This document shows positions 35,423-45,026 of a DNA stretch of 64,000 nt, piece by piece (the stretch's first letter is position 1; the number at the start of each line of letters is the position of its first letter). The notes below the pieces were generated by a model, which worked only from the letters and a program-made list of their open reading frames with translations, had not been told where the DNA came from and searched no databases. The stretch lies in NCBI GenBank assembly GCA_964392775.1, contig CAYMRD010000002.1:62001-126000 (forward strand). Direction: 5' to 3'. This stretch comes from UKL13-3 sp964392775. Lineage in GTDB: Bacteria > Bacteroidota > Bacteroidia > UKL13-3. The position numbers and the translations under genes are program-made.

Positions 35423-35875
35423 TTGCGTTACACAGGTTGTCGCCCCGGGTATTCTCGGGGAGGAAAGTCCGGGCAACACAGAGCACCGTACCACCTAACG
35501 GGTGGGCAACCGGATATAATGTTTGGTTGACAGAAAGTGCCGCAGAAAATTAGACTACCGCTTCGGCTTCGCTCAGCGACCGAAACGGAAAAGGTGAAAA
35601 GGCGGTGTAAGAGACCACCGCTCCGGCAGCAATGCCGGAGGCACGGTAAACCTTACGGGTTGTAAGGCCAAATAGGCCGGGTACTTCGGCTCCGCTCAGC
35701 ATACGTACCTCTCTGGTTTGAGAGTGGCGGTGGTTGAGCGGAGCCGAAATTAGGGCTGCTCGCCCGATCCCGGTGGGTAGGCTGCAAGAGTTAACCAGTG
35801 ATGGTTTTCCCAGATAAATGACAACCATCAGGAGCTTGTCTTTTGATACAGAACCCGGCTTATCGTCTAACGCAA
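35423..35875 (+). ncRNA. rnpB: RNase P RNA, bacterial type A
   Basis: The catalytic RNA that matures tRNA 5' ends. P1 is TTGCGTTA (35423-35430) paired with TAACGCAA (35868-35875). The conserved GAGGAAAGTCCGGGC block, ACAGAAAGTGCCGC, GTAAGAGACCACCGC, the GGTAAACC region and the 3' ACAGAACCCGGCTTATCG are all present in order. Two stems are enlarged by sequence that looks like a dispersed repeat: TTCGGCTCCGCTCA (35685-35698) pairs perfectly with 35735-35748, and a smaller CTTCGGCTTCGCTCAGCGACCG lies at 35561-35582. Confidence 0.95.
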
Positions 35876-35880
35876 CAGAT

Positions 35881-35906
35881 AAAGGAGGCTTCGGCCTCCT
35901 TTTCCA
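35881..35906. terminator. strong bidirectional terminator between rnpB and rhlE
   Basis: AAAGGAGGC-TTCG-GCCTCCTTT hairpin with a tetraloop, followed by TCCATTTT on the plus strand. It ends rnpB and, from the other side, the helicase gene. Confidence 0.85.
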
Positions 35907-35908
35907 TT

Positions 35909-37141
35909 TTACTGCTGTTTAGGTTTAAAGTTCTTTTTTCGGAAAGGCTTCTTTCCGCCACTGCGGCTAAAATCGCGCGGGGGCTTGGCATCCGGGTCAT
36001 ACTTAGGTGCTTCACCCAAGGCTTTGGGTAATGGTAATTTTACAATATCGTATCCAATTAAATTCTCAATAGATGCGAACCTGCGCATATCTTTGGGGTT
36101 GATAAATGTAATTGCCGTTCCGGTGGTTTCGGCACGGGCAGTACGGCCAATGCGGTGTACATAATCTTCAGGATCAGGTGGCACATCATAGTTGATTACC
36201 AGACTAATTCCGTCAACATCAATACCGCGCGACAAAATATCGGTTCCGATTAACATGCGTATATCGCGGTTGCGGAAACCTCGCATAATATCTTCACGTT
36301 CGGCTTGTTCCAAATCACTATGGAAGGCTTTGATGGGCACTCCTGCCCTTTTTAGTTCACGCTCCAAATCCTTCACTTTGTCTTTGGTTCCGGCAAACAT
36401 AATGATACTGCCCTCCTTGTGTTGCTCCAAAACATTCTTCACCAGGGCAATCTTCTGAGCATCGTAAGCCATATAAGCCTGTTGTAAAATACCCTCAGCC
36501 GGTTTGCTGATGGCAATATTGATTTGTTCGGGATTGTTCAGAATTTTAGATGCCAGCGTTCTGATTTTAGGTGGCATAGTAGCCGAAAACAATAAGGTTT
36601 GGCGGTTGGTGGGCAGGTAATTGATGATGCGTACAATGTCTTCATAAAAACCCATATCCAGCATACGGTCGGCCTCATCCAATATCAGGTGTTGTATCGA
36701 ACTCATGTCCACCGAACCGCTGGATGTAAGCATCGCCAGCAATCTTCCGGGAGTGGCAATCACAATATCAGCGCCTTCGCGCATAGCTTTTTGCTGTTGG
36801 GCAAATGCATTTCCGTCATTTCCGCCATACACACAAATTGAACTTAATCCGGTGAAATAGGCAAACCCTTCAACCTGCTGGTCGATTTGCTGAGCCAGCT
36901 CGCGGGTAGGCGCAATAATGAGGGTATTGAGCTTGCTGTGTCCTCCTGATGCAATGGCATGCATCACCGGCAATAGGTAAGCCGCAGTTTTTCCGGTTCC
37001 GGTTTGGGCACACGCAATTAAATCACGTTTTTGCATAATAACCGGTATTGCTTGCTGTTGTATGGGAGTGGGTTGTTCAAAACCCATTGAGTCCAAACCA
37101 TCCTGTAAGGAGGTGTGGAAATTAAAATCTATGAAATTCAC
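35909..37141 (-). CDS. rhlE: DEAD-box RNA helicase, RhlE-like
   Basis: A 410-residue helicase. The Q motif FEQPTPIQQQAIP, motif I AQTGTGKT, motif Ib TPGRLL, motif II DEAD, motif III SAT and motif VI HRIGRTAR are all intact. The C-terminus is short and basic (KKPFRKKNFKPKQQ), as in RhlE-type proteins. The start is a GTG at 37141. It probably remodels rRNA or mRNA, especially in the cold. Monocistronic. Confidence 0.92.
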   Translation of the reverse strand: MNFIDFNFHTSLQDGLDSMGFEQPTPIQQQAIPVIMQKRDLIACAQTGTGKTAAYLLPVMHAIASGGHSKLNTLIIAPTRELAQQIDQQVEGFAYFTGLSSICVYGGNDGNAFAQQQKAMREGADIVIATPGRLLAMLTSSGSVDMSSIQHLILDEADRMLDMGFYEDIVRIINYLPTNRQTLLFSATMPPKIRTLASKILNNPEQINIAISKPAEGILQQAYMAYDAQKIALVKNVLEQHKEGSIIMFAGTKDKVKDLERELKRAGVPIKAFHSDLEQAEREDIMRGFRNRDIRMLIGTDILSRGIDVDGISLVINYDVPPDPEDYVHRIGRTARAETTGTAITFINPKDMRRFASIENLIGYDIVKLPLPKALGEAPKYDPDAKPPRDFSRSGGKKPFRKKNFKPKQQ

Positions 37142-37221
37142 TCAGTATATTTTTGTGCAATGTAAGATAATATCCGATAGGATAATATATTGCAAGGTAC
37201 AGAAGTTGGCTTTCCATTACC

Positions 37222-38547
37222 ATGAAACTATACCTAATCTCGTCCATAGAACCTGAGTTTAAAGATGGTTTCAGCCATCAAACACGATTGCAAAATTTTA
37301 AAGTGGCCCAAATAATTGCCATTTTTTCAATTGTTGCGGGGTTTGTATGGCGTTCGCTGGTGGTATTATTCAACTACGATTCTGTTTTTACTCATTTTGA
37401 CTCGTACCGTACAGTCAATATATCCTTTGGCATCATTTCATTTATCTATACGATTACACTCATTTTGATGCGAAAGCGCCTGTCTCCCCAAAAACTTGTC
37501 CGATACCACAATATTGTATGGTTGTTTGCGCTGATTTTTATTCTCAAAAATATCTGGATTGCTTTTATCGCCCAGCAAAATCCATCCAATACACTGGCAA
37601 TGCTGATGATTGGATTTTTTATCATTGCAGCTACAATGGTTTTCTCCATTCGGGAAACGCTTCTGATATGTGTAATTAGTTTTACCATTTTTGCAGTAGG
37701 ATTGGGATATTATCAGCTAGACCCAAGCCTCTGGATAACTAACTTTACGGTGTTTTGCATTTTGCTTATCACCTTTTTTATTATTTCCCGGCTGCTTTAT
37801 ACCTATCATAGCAACTATTACATCAAAGTGAAAATGATTGAAGCGAAAAACCGGGAGATAGAATTGGCCAATGAATCAAAAAATGAAATTTTGAGAATGG
37901 TGGCCCACGACCTGCGCTCGCCTATTGCCAATATTCAATCAATTGTCGCATTGTTGCAGATGCCAATACAGGAAGGCGATGAAGACACTTTGGTTTATTA
38001 CCACCATATTAAAGAATGCTGCATGAATGCCGAAGGGATTATTCGTGAAATTATTATTGCAGCAAAAGATGAGAATTATGCAGTCTTGAATAAGGAACCC
38101 GAAGACCTGACTGTTTTTTTGAAAGAGGTTCATGATTACTGGAAAAAGGTGATTAACGGTAAACTCGAATTGTTTTTGGTTATACCTGAAATTCCCATTG
38201 TTATTACCATCAATAAAAATAAGATTAAACGGGTGCTTGATAACTTAATTGGCAATGCAATTAAATTCACTCCCGAAACAAATGGAATCATCACTATCGA
38301 ACTGAAAAATACAGATACGCAGGTTCAGATTTCTGTAAAAGATAATGGTATTGGTATTCCGCAAGAACATCTTCCTGAATTGTTTAAAAAATATAGTCAA
38401 GCCGGGCGTGTAGGATTGAAAAATGAAAACCCGATAGGCTTGGGATTGCATATCAGCAAGCTGCTGGTGGAGGAGCATGGTGGAAAAATTTGGGTAGAAT
38501 CAACCGAAAACCAAGGTGCAACTTTTTATATTCTGCTACCTCAATAA
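37222..38547 (+). CDS. membrane sensor histidine kinase
   Basis: A 441-residue kinase with about six transmembrane helices (residues 25-200) and almost no extracytoplasmic domain, then a coiled linker. HisKA is at MVAHDLRSPIANIQ (His at about residue 230), and the HATPase domain has VLDNLIGNAIKFT (N box), VKDNGIGIP (G1) and GLGLHISKLLVEEHGGKI (G2). The membrane block resembles 7TM-like or MASE-type sensors and probably reads a signal in the bilayer. No response regulator is adjacent, so the partner is unknown. The MFS gene starts 18 bases later. Confidence 0.9.
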   Translation: MKLYLISSIEPEFKDGFSHQTRLQNFKVAQIIAIFSIVAGFVWRSLVVLFNYDSVFTHFDSYRTVNISFGIISFIYTITLILMRKRLSPQKLVRYHNIVWLFALIFILKNIWIAFIAQQNPSNTLAMLMIGFFIIAATMVFSIRETLLICVISFTIFAVGLGYYQLDPSLWITNFTVFCILLITFFIISRLLYTYHSNYYIKVKMIEAKNREIELANESKNEILRMVAHDLRSPIANIQSIVALLQMPIQEGDEDTLVYYHHIKECCMNAEGIIREIIIAAKDENYAVLNKEPEDLTVFLKEVHDYWKKVINGKLELFLVIPEIPIVITINKNKIKRVLDNLIGNAIKFTPETNGIITIELKNTDTQVQISVKDNGIGIPQEHLPELFKKYSQAGRVGLKNENPIGLGLHISKLLVEEHGGKIWVESTENQGATFYILLPQ

Positions 38548-38565
38548 CGAAATATCGTAAACACA

Positions 38566-39795
38566 ATGACCGTACAAAAAAAGAATGCCCTCATTTTTAT
38601 ATTTATTACCATTTTGGTAGATGTAATTGGACTCGGAGTGATTATTCCGGTGGTACCCAAGCTTATTGCCAATTTAACGGGAGAAGGCTTGAGTGAAGCA
38701 TCCCGTTACGGAGGCTGGCTGATGTTCTCATTTGCCATTATGCAATTTGCCTTCTCTCCTATTATTGGCGGCTTAAGCGACAGGTTTGGCCGAAGACCTG
38801 TTTTATTGTTTTCGCTGTTGGGTTTGGGTATTGACTATATTTTTCATGCCTACGCTCCTACCATTGGATGGTTGTTTGTGGGCAGACTGATTGCCGGAAT
38901 GTTTGGCGCCAGCTTTACAACGGCTGCCGCATATATTGCTGATATCAGCACACCTGAAAAACGTGCCCAAAATTTTGGATTGATTGGTGCTGCCTTTGGT
39001 TTAGGGTTTATCATCGGCCCGCTGATTGGTGGTTTGGCCGGTAGTGCCTGGGGGCCGCGCGCTCCTTTTATGGTGGCTGCTGCGCTTACCTTGCTTAATG
39101 TAGTGTATGGTTATTTTATCTTACCCGAATCATTATCAACCGAACAACGCAGACCGTTTGAATGGAAACGCGCCAACCCGATTGGTTCATTGATGCACCT
39201 TCGCAAATACCCTGTTGTATCTGGTTTGGTTGTGTCGCTCGTGTTCATTTATATTGCAGCACATGCGGTGCAAAGCAACTGGAGCTATTTTACCATGTTT
39301 AAGTTTAACTGGGACGAAAAGATGGTGGGTTACTCACTGGCAGTAGTGGGCGCATTGATTGCGGGTGTGCAGGGAGGATTGATTCGTGTGATTATTCCCA
39401 AACTCGGTCAGAAACGTTCGGTGTATGTGGGTATTGGATTGTATGCAATTGGTTTGGTATTGTTTGGCGTTGCTTCAACCAGTTGGATGATGTTTGTGTT
39501 TTTGTTGCCCTATTGTTTGGGAGGGATTGCAGGTCCGGCCCTTCAGGGCATCATCTCGGCACAGGTTCCGCCTAATGAACAAGGCGAATTGCAAGGCGCA
39601 CTTACCAGTTTGATGAGTGTAACATCCATCATTGGACCTGTGTTGATGAACAGTTTGTTTGCATATTTCACTGCGGCTAATACACCCGTTTATTTACCCG
39701 GAGTGTCTTTTTTCTTAGGTGCTTTCCTCACAGTGTTGAGTCTGTTATTTGCCTATAAAACACTGTCAACACGCTTAAGTAAAGATCATTTTTAG
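38566..39795 (+). CDS. MFS transporter, TCR/Tet-like drug exporter family
   Basis: A 409-residue protein with 12 transmembrane helices. Motif A GGLSDRFGRRPVLL is after TM2, and motif C-like GAAFGLGFIIGPLIGG is in TM5. The N-terminal ITILVDVIGLGVIIPVVPKL is typical of the TetA/TCR subgroup of proton-driven exporters. Bacteroidetes genomes commonly carry chromosomal members not linked to tetracycline resistance, so the substrate is left open. Closely spaced behind the histidine kinase and possibly co-transcribed. Confidence 0.88.
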   Translation: MTVQKKNALIFIFITILVDVIGLGVIIPVVPKLIANLTGEGLSEASRYGGWLMFSFAIMQFAFSPIIGGLSDRFGRRPVLLFSLLGLGIDYIFHAYAPTIGWLFVGRLIAGMFGASFTTAAAYIADISTPEKRAQNFGLIGAAFGLGFIIGPLIGGLAGSAWGPRAPFMVAAALTLLNVVYGYFILPESLSTEQRRPFEWKRANPIGSLMHLRKYPVVSGLVVSLVFIYIAAHAVQSNWSYFTMFKFNWDEKMVGYSLAVVGALIAGVQGGLIRVIIPKLGQKRSVYVGIGLYAIGLVLFGVASTSWMMFVFLLPYCLGGIAGPALQGIISAQVPPNEQGELQGALTSLMSVTSIIGPVLMNSLFAYFTAANTPVYLPGVSFFLGAFLTVLSLLFAYKTLSTRLSKDHF

Positions 39796-39845
39796 TGAAG
39801 ATTATATAAATACGCCTTTGTTGTTTAACCCCCATTGCCATAATT

Positions 39846-42269
39846 ATGCTGAAAAGAATCATAACCACCCTCTTCTTTCTTTCCTCTTCTCTCTTTCTTC
39901 TTTTCGCCCAGCCTCCCCGCTCCTATACTTCGAGTGAGATTTTGTTGCAACTCAAAAAGCTCAATACCGTTGGTTCGGTTTTATACATTGCGGCTCATCC
40001 CGATGATGAAAATACAAGGCTGATTACCTATCTGGCGAATGAAAAATGTTTGCGCACCGGCTATTTAAGCCTTACACGTGGTGATGGCGGACAAAACTTA
40101 ATTGGTCCAGAGCAAGGTGTAGAACTAGGTGTAATTCGCACACAAGAACTTTTGGCTGCTCGCAGAATTGATGGTGGCGAACAGTTTTTTACACGGGCTT
40201 ATGATTTTGGTTTCAGTAAATCACCCGAAGAAACATTGAGCAAATGGAACAAAGATTCTATCCTGAGCGATATGGTTTGGGTGATTCGCAATTTTCGTCC
40301 TGATATTATTATCACCCGTTTTGCAACCGATGGCAGTGGCGGACATGGACATCATACAACATCTGCAATCTTAGCCGAAGAAGCTTTTGATGCCGCAGCC
40401 GACCCTACCCGGTTCCCGGAGCAACTGCAATATGTGGAGGTATGGAAAACCCGCAGAATGTTCTACAATGCCACCAACCGTTTCCGCAACCCTAATGCCG
40501 ACATGAGTGCGTTTATAAAGTTGGATGTGGGTGGTTACAATCCACTGCTGGGCAAAAGTTATGGCGAAATAGCAGCCGAAAGCCGCAGCATGCACAAGAG
40601 TCAGGGCTTTGGAAGTGCCAAACAACGGGGCGAAAGTTTTGAGTATTTTAAACCCATTAAAGGTGATACAGCCGGGTTGAAAGATTTGTTTGAAGGGATT
40701 GATTTTACATGGAAGAGAGTGAAAGGTGGTGAGAAGACTGGGGCAATGATTGCAAAGATTATGAAAGATTACAAGGTTGATGCCCCTGAAAAATCAATTT
40801 CAGGTCTGATTGAATTGTCGAATCAGTTAAGCAACAATTCATCATTCGATAGAACATCTGTACAAAACAAGAGCAAGGAACTCAATGACATCATTGTGAA
40901 CTGTGATGGTGTTTTCTACGAGCTTACAAGTTCTAAACACCAATATTCAATTAATGATTCTGTTGTCTTATATCATAATACAATTCAAAGGAACAATATA
41001 ACAAGTGGTGTCAATAGAAAGGACTCCTTACTTATTGTTGGTGGACTAAAAACAAGTCAGTTATACTGGTTAATCAACCCAATTTTAAATGATAAGTTTC
41101 AATATAACTTTCTTGTTACAGATAGAAAAGAGAGTCAGCCGCCCTTCATCATTAACGGGGGAAGTTCAATTAATATCAATAAAAAAATTTCCGTTAATTT
41201 AAACAAACCTCCTCAATACAAATGGACCGACCCCGAAAAGGGTGAACTCTATCGTCCTGTGGTCATTACACCTCCGGTGATCATTAATATGGGAAGTGGT
41301 GTAATCGTTTTTAATGATGAAAAAGCCAAAGTCGTAAACGTAACCGTTAGAGCAGGGAAAGACAATACAACCGGAACGCTCCAATTAGAAGTTCCTTCAA
41401 ATTGGAAAATAGAACCTGCATCCATTGCGTTTGAATTGCTTAAAAAAGGAGAGGAAAAAACAATTCAATTTAACATAACGCCACCTGCAACTGCAAGCGA
41501 ATCTGTTGTGACAGCGGTTGCCCAAATAAACGGTGAACGTTATACCAAAGGCATCAAAGAAATCAAATACGACCATATTCCGGTACAAACCTTATTCCCC
41601 GAGGCCGAAGCCAAACTTGTTAAGTTGGATGTTATTAAAAAGAGTAAACGTATCGGTTATATCCCCGGTGCAGGTGATGAAGTGCAGGCTTGTTTAAGTC
41701 AGTTGGGATATGAAGTTGTTATCTTAACCGATGATATGCTGGCCAAAGAAAACCTTACCCGGTTTGATGCCATCATTACCGGAGTGCGTGCATACAATAC
41801 CAACGATAAACTTCCCTCTTTCAAACAAAAATTGATGGACTATGTAAACAATGGTGGCAACCTGATTGTGCAATACAATACCAATAGCTGGGCCGGTCCG
41901 ATGAGCAGCGATATTGGGCCTTATAAGTTTAAGATTACCCGCAACCGTGTTACTGATGAAGTAGCAAAGGTTAACTTCGACTTGCCAAACCATCCGGTAT
42001 TCAATACACCGAATAAAATTACGGATAAGGATTTTGAAGGATGGATCCAAGAACGCAGCATTTACCATGCAGGCGAGTGGGATAGCAATTATGTGGCTCC
42101 TATCAGCATGGCTGATCCAAATGAAAAGGCCGATAAAGGTGCTTTGCTCATTGCTAAACATGGCAAAGGAAATTTTGTATACACGGGATTGGTATTCTTT
42201 AGAGAGCTGCCTGCCGGTGTTCCGGGTGCTTACAGGTTATTGGTGAATATGATTGAACTCGGGAAATAA
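39846..42269 (+). CDS. secreted PIG-L family deacetylase with C-terminal amidotransferase-like domain
   Basis: An 807-residue exported protein with a signal peptide in the first 25 residues. The PIG-L/LmbE zinc-hydrolase domain (about 35-290) has AAHPDDENTRLI, the metal-binding HPDDE, and GSGGHGHHTTSAIL. The middle holds beta-sandwich segments (about 480-590, NEW3-like: ITPPATASESVVTAVAQI). The C-terminal 200 residues (LGYEVVILTDDMLAKENL, GVRAYNT, MDYVNNGGNLIVQYNTN) look like a ThuA/GATase1-type fold. It probably deacetylates N-acetyl sugars outside the cytoplasm; the substrate is unknown. The part from about 40780 to 41200 is AT-richer than its surroundings. Confidence 0.85.
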   Translation: MLKRIITTLFFLSSSLFLLFAQPPRSYTSSEILLQLKKLNTVGSVLYIAAHPDDENTRLITYLANEKCLRTGYLSLTRGDGGQNLIGPEQGVELGVIRTQELLAARRIDGGEQFFTRAYDFGFSKSPEETLSKWNKDSILSDMVWVIRNFRPDIIITRFATDGSGGHGHHTTSAILAEEAFDAAADPTRFPEQLQYVEVWKTRRMFYNATNRFRNPNADMSAFIKLDVGGYNPLLGKSYGEIAAESRSMHKSQGFGSAKQRGESFEYFKPIKGDTAGLKDLFEGIDFTWKRVKGGEKTGAMIAKIMKDYKVDAPEKSISGLIELSNQLSNNSSFDRTSVQNKSKELNDIIVNCDGVFYELTSSKHQYSINDSVVLYHNTIQRNNITSGVNRKDSLLIVGGLKTSQLYWLINPILNDKFQYNFLVTDRKESQPPFIINGGSSININKKISVNLNKPPQYKWTDPEKGELYRPVVITPPVIINMGSGVIVFNDEKAKVVNVTVRAGKDNTTGTLQLEVPSNWKIEPASIAFELLKKGEEKTIQFNITPPATASESVVTAVAQINGERYTKGIKEIKYDHIPVQTLFPEAEAKLVKLDVIKKSKRIGYIPGAGDEVQACLSQLGYEVVILTDDMLAKENLTRFDAIITGVRAYNTNDKLPSFKQKLMDYVNNGGNLIVQYNTNSWAGPMSSDIGPYKFKITRNRVTDEVAKVNFDLPNHPVFNTPNKITDKDFEGWIQERSIYHAGEWDSNYVAPISMADPNEKADKGALLIAKHGKGNFVYTGLVFFRELPAGVPGAYRLLVNMIELGK

Positions 42270-42274
42270 AAAAG

Positions 42275-42385
42275 ACGATTAACCACAAGGATAGCACCAG
42301 GGACACAAAGAATGAATTCCTGGCTGAACTTTGTGGTTAGTCTCCTTCATTCTGCGAAGCAGAATTCTCTGTGGTTAATATTCCA
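42275..42385. repeat. CCACAAGG/ACACAAAG-type dispersed repeat
   Basis: GATTAACCACAAGGATAGCA..GGGACACAAAG, then the opposite-strand word CTTTGTGGTTAG and CTCTGTGGTTAA, fill the convergent gap between the PIG-L and SafE genes. ATTCTGCGAAGCAGAAT (42349-42365) is an inverted repeat that may stop transcription from either side. Confidence 0.55.
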
Positions 42386-42389
42386 ACAA

Positions 42390-43115
42390 TCAATATTGCT
42401 GATGCTCCACCTGCTGCGAAGTTGGTTTGCAACAATCCTTCACCTCCGTTTGAGTAGCATTCACTTGCGGACTCACATACGGAATACCCAGATTTAATCC
42501 GCGCAGGATAAACAAACAACCAATGAGCACGGCTAATACCGGAGTCATTTTATTGATATTGGAACGAACGGTTTGCGACAAAAACTGTCCCACCATCGAC
42601 ACACCAAACATCATGGGTAAAGTTCCCAATCCAAAAAACACCATAAACAATGCACCCTGTGATACCTGTTGGGTAGCCACTGCTCCTACCAATGCGATGT
42701 ATACAAATCCGCAGGGAAGCAATCCATTGATAAGACCAATGGTAAACAACGAAACATAAGTGCGTGATTGAAACAACCGCGAGATAGTATTCCCCTTGAA
42801 CAGACGAAACGGATTCCCCATCAAACTTTTGAGCCAACCTGACTGAACGAAAACACCCAGAATAATCAAAGCCCCCGCAGCAATACTGATGCTTTGTTGC
42901 AAACCTGCAAGCTTAAGTCCGCTGCCAAACGCGCCCAATACTGTACCCAGCACAGCATAAGTAACTATCCTCCCAATATTGTACAGCAATTTACCGAAAG
43001 CCCGCTGTGCAAATGTATCACCCACCACAGGCGTGGCCAACGCAATGGGGCCGCACATGCCTGCACAGTGAAAACTCCCCAGGAGTCCGGTTAAAAATGC
43101 GGTGAGTAAAATCAT
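42390..43115 (-). CDS. SafE/TauE-like membrane protein of the cbb3 oxidase cluster
   Basis: A 241-residue protein with six transmembrane helices of the sulfite-exporter TauE/SafE (DsbD-like) family. The first helix carries GSFHCAGMCGPIALA, and NGLLPCGFVYIALVGA begins the second half, giving paired Cys motifs in the membrane. The C-terminus has CC and His residues (DCCKPTSQQVEHQQ). Such proteins follow ccoH in many Bacteroidetes and Proteobacteria and are thought to aid copper delivery or thiol chemistry for cbb3 oxidase. The start overlaps the ccoH stop by four bases. Confidence 0.85.
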   Translation of the reverse strand: MILLTAFLTGLLGSFHCAGMCGPIALATPVVGDTFAQRAFGKLLYNIGRIVTYAVLGTVLGAFGSGLKLAGLQQSISIAAGALIILGVFVQSGWLKSLMGNPFRLFKGNTISRLFQSRTYVSLFTIGLINGLLPCGFVYIALVGAVATQQVSQGALFMVFFGLGTLPMMFGVSMVGQFLSQTVRSNINKMTPVLAVLIGCLFILRGLNLGIPYVSPQVNATQTEVKDCCKPTSQQVEHQQY

Positions 43116-43546
43116 TCGACTTTAAATTCTTTTTCGGCAGCCATCAGCTTACCATTCAATGTCCACTCAAAGGTTGCCTTCCACATTCCTTTTTGCAAGG
43201 ATGTTGTTGAATAGGTAAAGCCGTGGTTTGTATCGGTTTCAAAAGGGAGTGAAAAATCCATCATGGCATCCGAAGGGCGGTAAATCAACAATGTACCGGA
43301 AACCGGTTGTGTTCCTTCAATATTAAAACGAAGTTCACCTGCTACTGCATCAAAATCTACCTGAGGTTTCAGCACTTGTGCTGCGGTAAATTTATTCAAC
43401 TCATCCTGATATTTCACCCCCCGTTCATAATAGTTGGTATCCACCAAATCTACTTGCTGCACACTGATACGGTATATCATGAATACGATAAACAGCATGA
43501 ACAATACGGTGAAAAATACGAGCTTATGTCCCCAGTTAAGTTTCAT
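43112..43546 (-). CDS. ccoH: cbb3 oxidase assembly protein CcoH (FixH)
   Basis: A 144-residue protein with one N-terminal transmembrane helix (LVFFTVLFMLFIVFMIYRIS) and a periplasmic domain with the FixH features VDTNYYERGVKYQDELNK and GMWKATFEWTLNGKLMAAEKEF. FixH proteins support assembly of cbb3 oxidase. Position between ccoG and the SafE-like gene matches the usual order. Confidence 0.88.
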   Translation of the reverse strand: MKLNWGHKLVFFTVLFMLFIVFMIYRISVQQVDLVDTNYYERGVKYQDELNKFTAAQVLKPQVDFDAVAGELRFNIEGTQPVSGTLLIYRPSDAMMDFSLPFETDTNHGFTYSTTSLQKGMWKATFEWTLNGKLMAAEKEFKVE

Positions 43547-43605
43547 TTGAGATGTGAGATTTGAGAATAAAGAGTCAAGATTAAAGAATTAAGAGCTTAG
43601 TTGGG

Positions 43606-45021
43606 TTATTTTACAGGAGCCACAAAATTAGTTGTAATCGTTTGCATCACTTTTCCGTTGCTCACCACTTCTATTTTTGTTTCGATATTATTGGCATGAA
43701 TATCCTGCTGCGGAATGAGGATAAAAAAGGAACCTTTGACCAGCGCATCTTCTCCTAAATTAAAACGGGAGGATTCACGGTCAACCATTTTAAGAGATGC
43801 ACCTACCGGGCTTACAACATTTATCTGCACATCCTGATTGGCAAAGGTTTTATTCACCACTTCAAAATTGTACATATTGCTAATCACATCATGTCCCTGA
43901 TCTTGATACAACATACCCGGAGTGCGCAATACCGTTGAATCAATTTGTTTGCGAGTCAAAAGTAAATAACTCAGTACACCCACCAGTACCGTTAAAATGG
44001 CGGTATAAGCTATACTGCGAGCCGTAAAACGTTTTACGCCCCCTGTTGAAATTTCTTCCTGCGATGCATACCGAATCAAGCCTTTGGGCTTATGAACCTT
44101 TACCATCACATCATTACACTCATCAATACAAGCCGTACAATTAATACATTCCAGTTGTGTTCCATTGCGGATATCAATACCTGTTGGGCAAACCTGCACA
44201 CAACGGTGGCAGTCTACACAATCACCTAAATTTTGCTCTACCGCTTTTCTGCGTATGCCGCGTGGTTCGCCTCTTATATAATCATACGCCACCACAATGG
44301 AGTTTTTGTCGAGCATAAGCCCTTGCAAACGGCCATAAGGACAAACAACAATGCAGATAATCTCCCTGAACTTGGCGAACACAAAATAAAATACGGTTGA
44401 AAAAACAATCAATGAAAAGAACTTGCCCGGATGCTCCAATGGCCCGTCTGTGATGAGTTTCCACACTTCATCTACACCAATCAAATAGCTTAAAAACGTA
44501 TTGGCAATCCAAACCGACAACACATAAAACAACACATGTTTACTTGTTTTCCGGATGATCTTATCGGTATCCCAGGGTTGTTTATCCAGCTTCTGCTGGG
44601 CTTTAAAATCCCCTTCAATCCAATATTCGATCTTGCGAAAGAGCATCTCCATAAAGATAGTTTGGGGACACGCCCATCCGCACCATACACGTCCGAACAC
44701 CACCGTAAACACAATGATGAACATCACAAACGAAAGCATGAGCAAGGCAAACAATGGCATATCCTGAGGCCAGAATGGAATACCTAAAATGATAAATTTG
44801 CGGTCGAGTACATTGAGCAACATCAGCGGATGCCCGTTGTATTTTAGGAACGGCCCCACAAACAACAAAACCATCAGGGCGATACTGAACCATGTTCGTC
44901 CGGTATACAAAGGCCCTTTCGGCTTTTTGGGATAAACCCAGTTCCGGTCGCCCTTCGTGTCTACCAGCGAAATGCTGTCGCGGTAAATATCGCCCTGTGG
45001 TGCTGTTGCCTTATGTGACAT
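43606..45021 (-). CDS. ccoG: cbb3 oxidase accessory protein CcoG (FixG/RdxA)
   Basis: A 471-residue polyferredoxin. An N-terminal membrane part (helices from about 40 to 215) contains VWCGWACPQTIFMEMLFRKIE. Two 4Fe-4S sites follow (CVDCHRCVQVCPTGIDIR and CINCTACIDECNDV). One more transmembrane helix precedes a C-terminal Ig-like IG_FixG domain. CcoG reduces Cu(II) for delivery to the CuB site of cbb3 oxidase. It lies six bases after ccoP. Confidence 0.95.
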   Translation of the reverse strand: MSHKATAPQGDIYRDSISLVDTKGDRNWVYPKKPKGPLYTGRTWFSIALMVLLFVGPFLKYNGHPLMLLNVLDRKFIILGIPFWPQDMPLFALLMLSFVMFIIVFTVVFGRVWCGWACPQTIFMEMLFRKIEYWIEGDFKAQQKLDKQPWDTDKIIRKTSKHVLFYVLSVWIANTFLSYLIGVDEVWKLITDGPLEHPGKFFSLIVFSTVFYFVFAKFREIICIVVCPYGRLQGLMLDKNSIVVAYDYIRGEPRGIRRKAVEQNLGDCVDCHRCVQVCPTGIDIRNGTQLECINCTACIDECNDVMVKVHKPKGLIRYASQEEISTGGVKRFTARSIAYTAILTVLVGVLSYLLLTRKQIDSTVLRTPGMLYQDQGHDVISNMYNFEVVNKTFANQDVQINVVSPVGASLKMVDRESSRFNLGEDALVKGSFFILIPQQDIHANNIETKIEVVSNGKVMQTITTNFVAPVK

Positions 45022-45026
45022 ATAAC

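Noticed and set aside
33304..38547. rnpB terminator and helicase region considered for a 6S or tmRNA gene
   Set aside because: All noncoding sequence between ppk1 and rhlE is accounted for by RNase P RNA and its terminator.
38566..39795. Tet-like MFS gene as an acquired antibiotic-resistance gene
   Set aside because: No mobile element, integron or shift in composition surrounds it, and chromosomal TCR/Tet-like exporters are common in Bacteroidetes.
42349..42365. ATTCTGCGAAGCAGAAT as an insertion-sequence end
   Set aside because: A single short inverted repeat with no partner end, target duplication or transposase.
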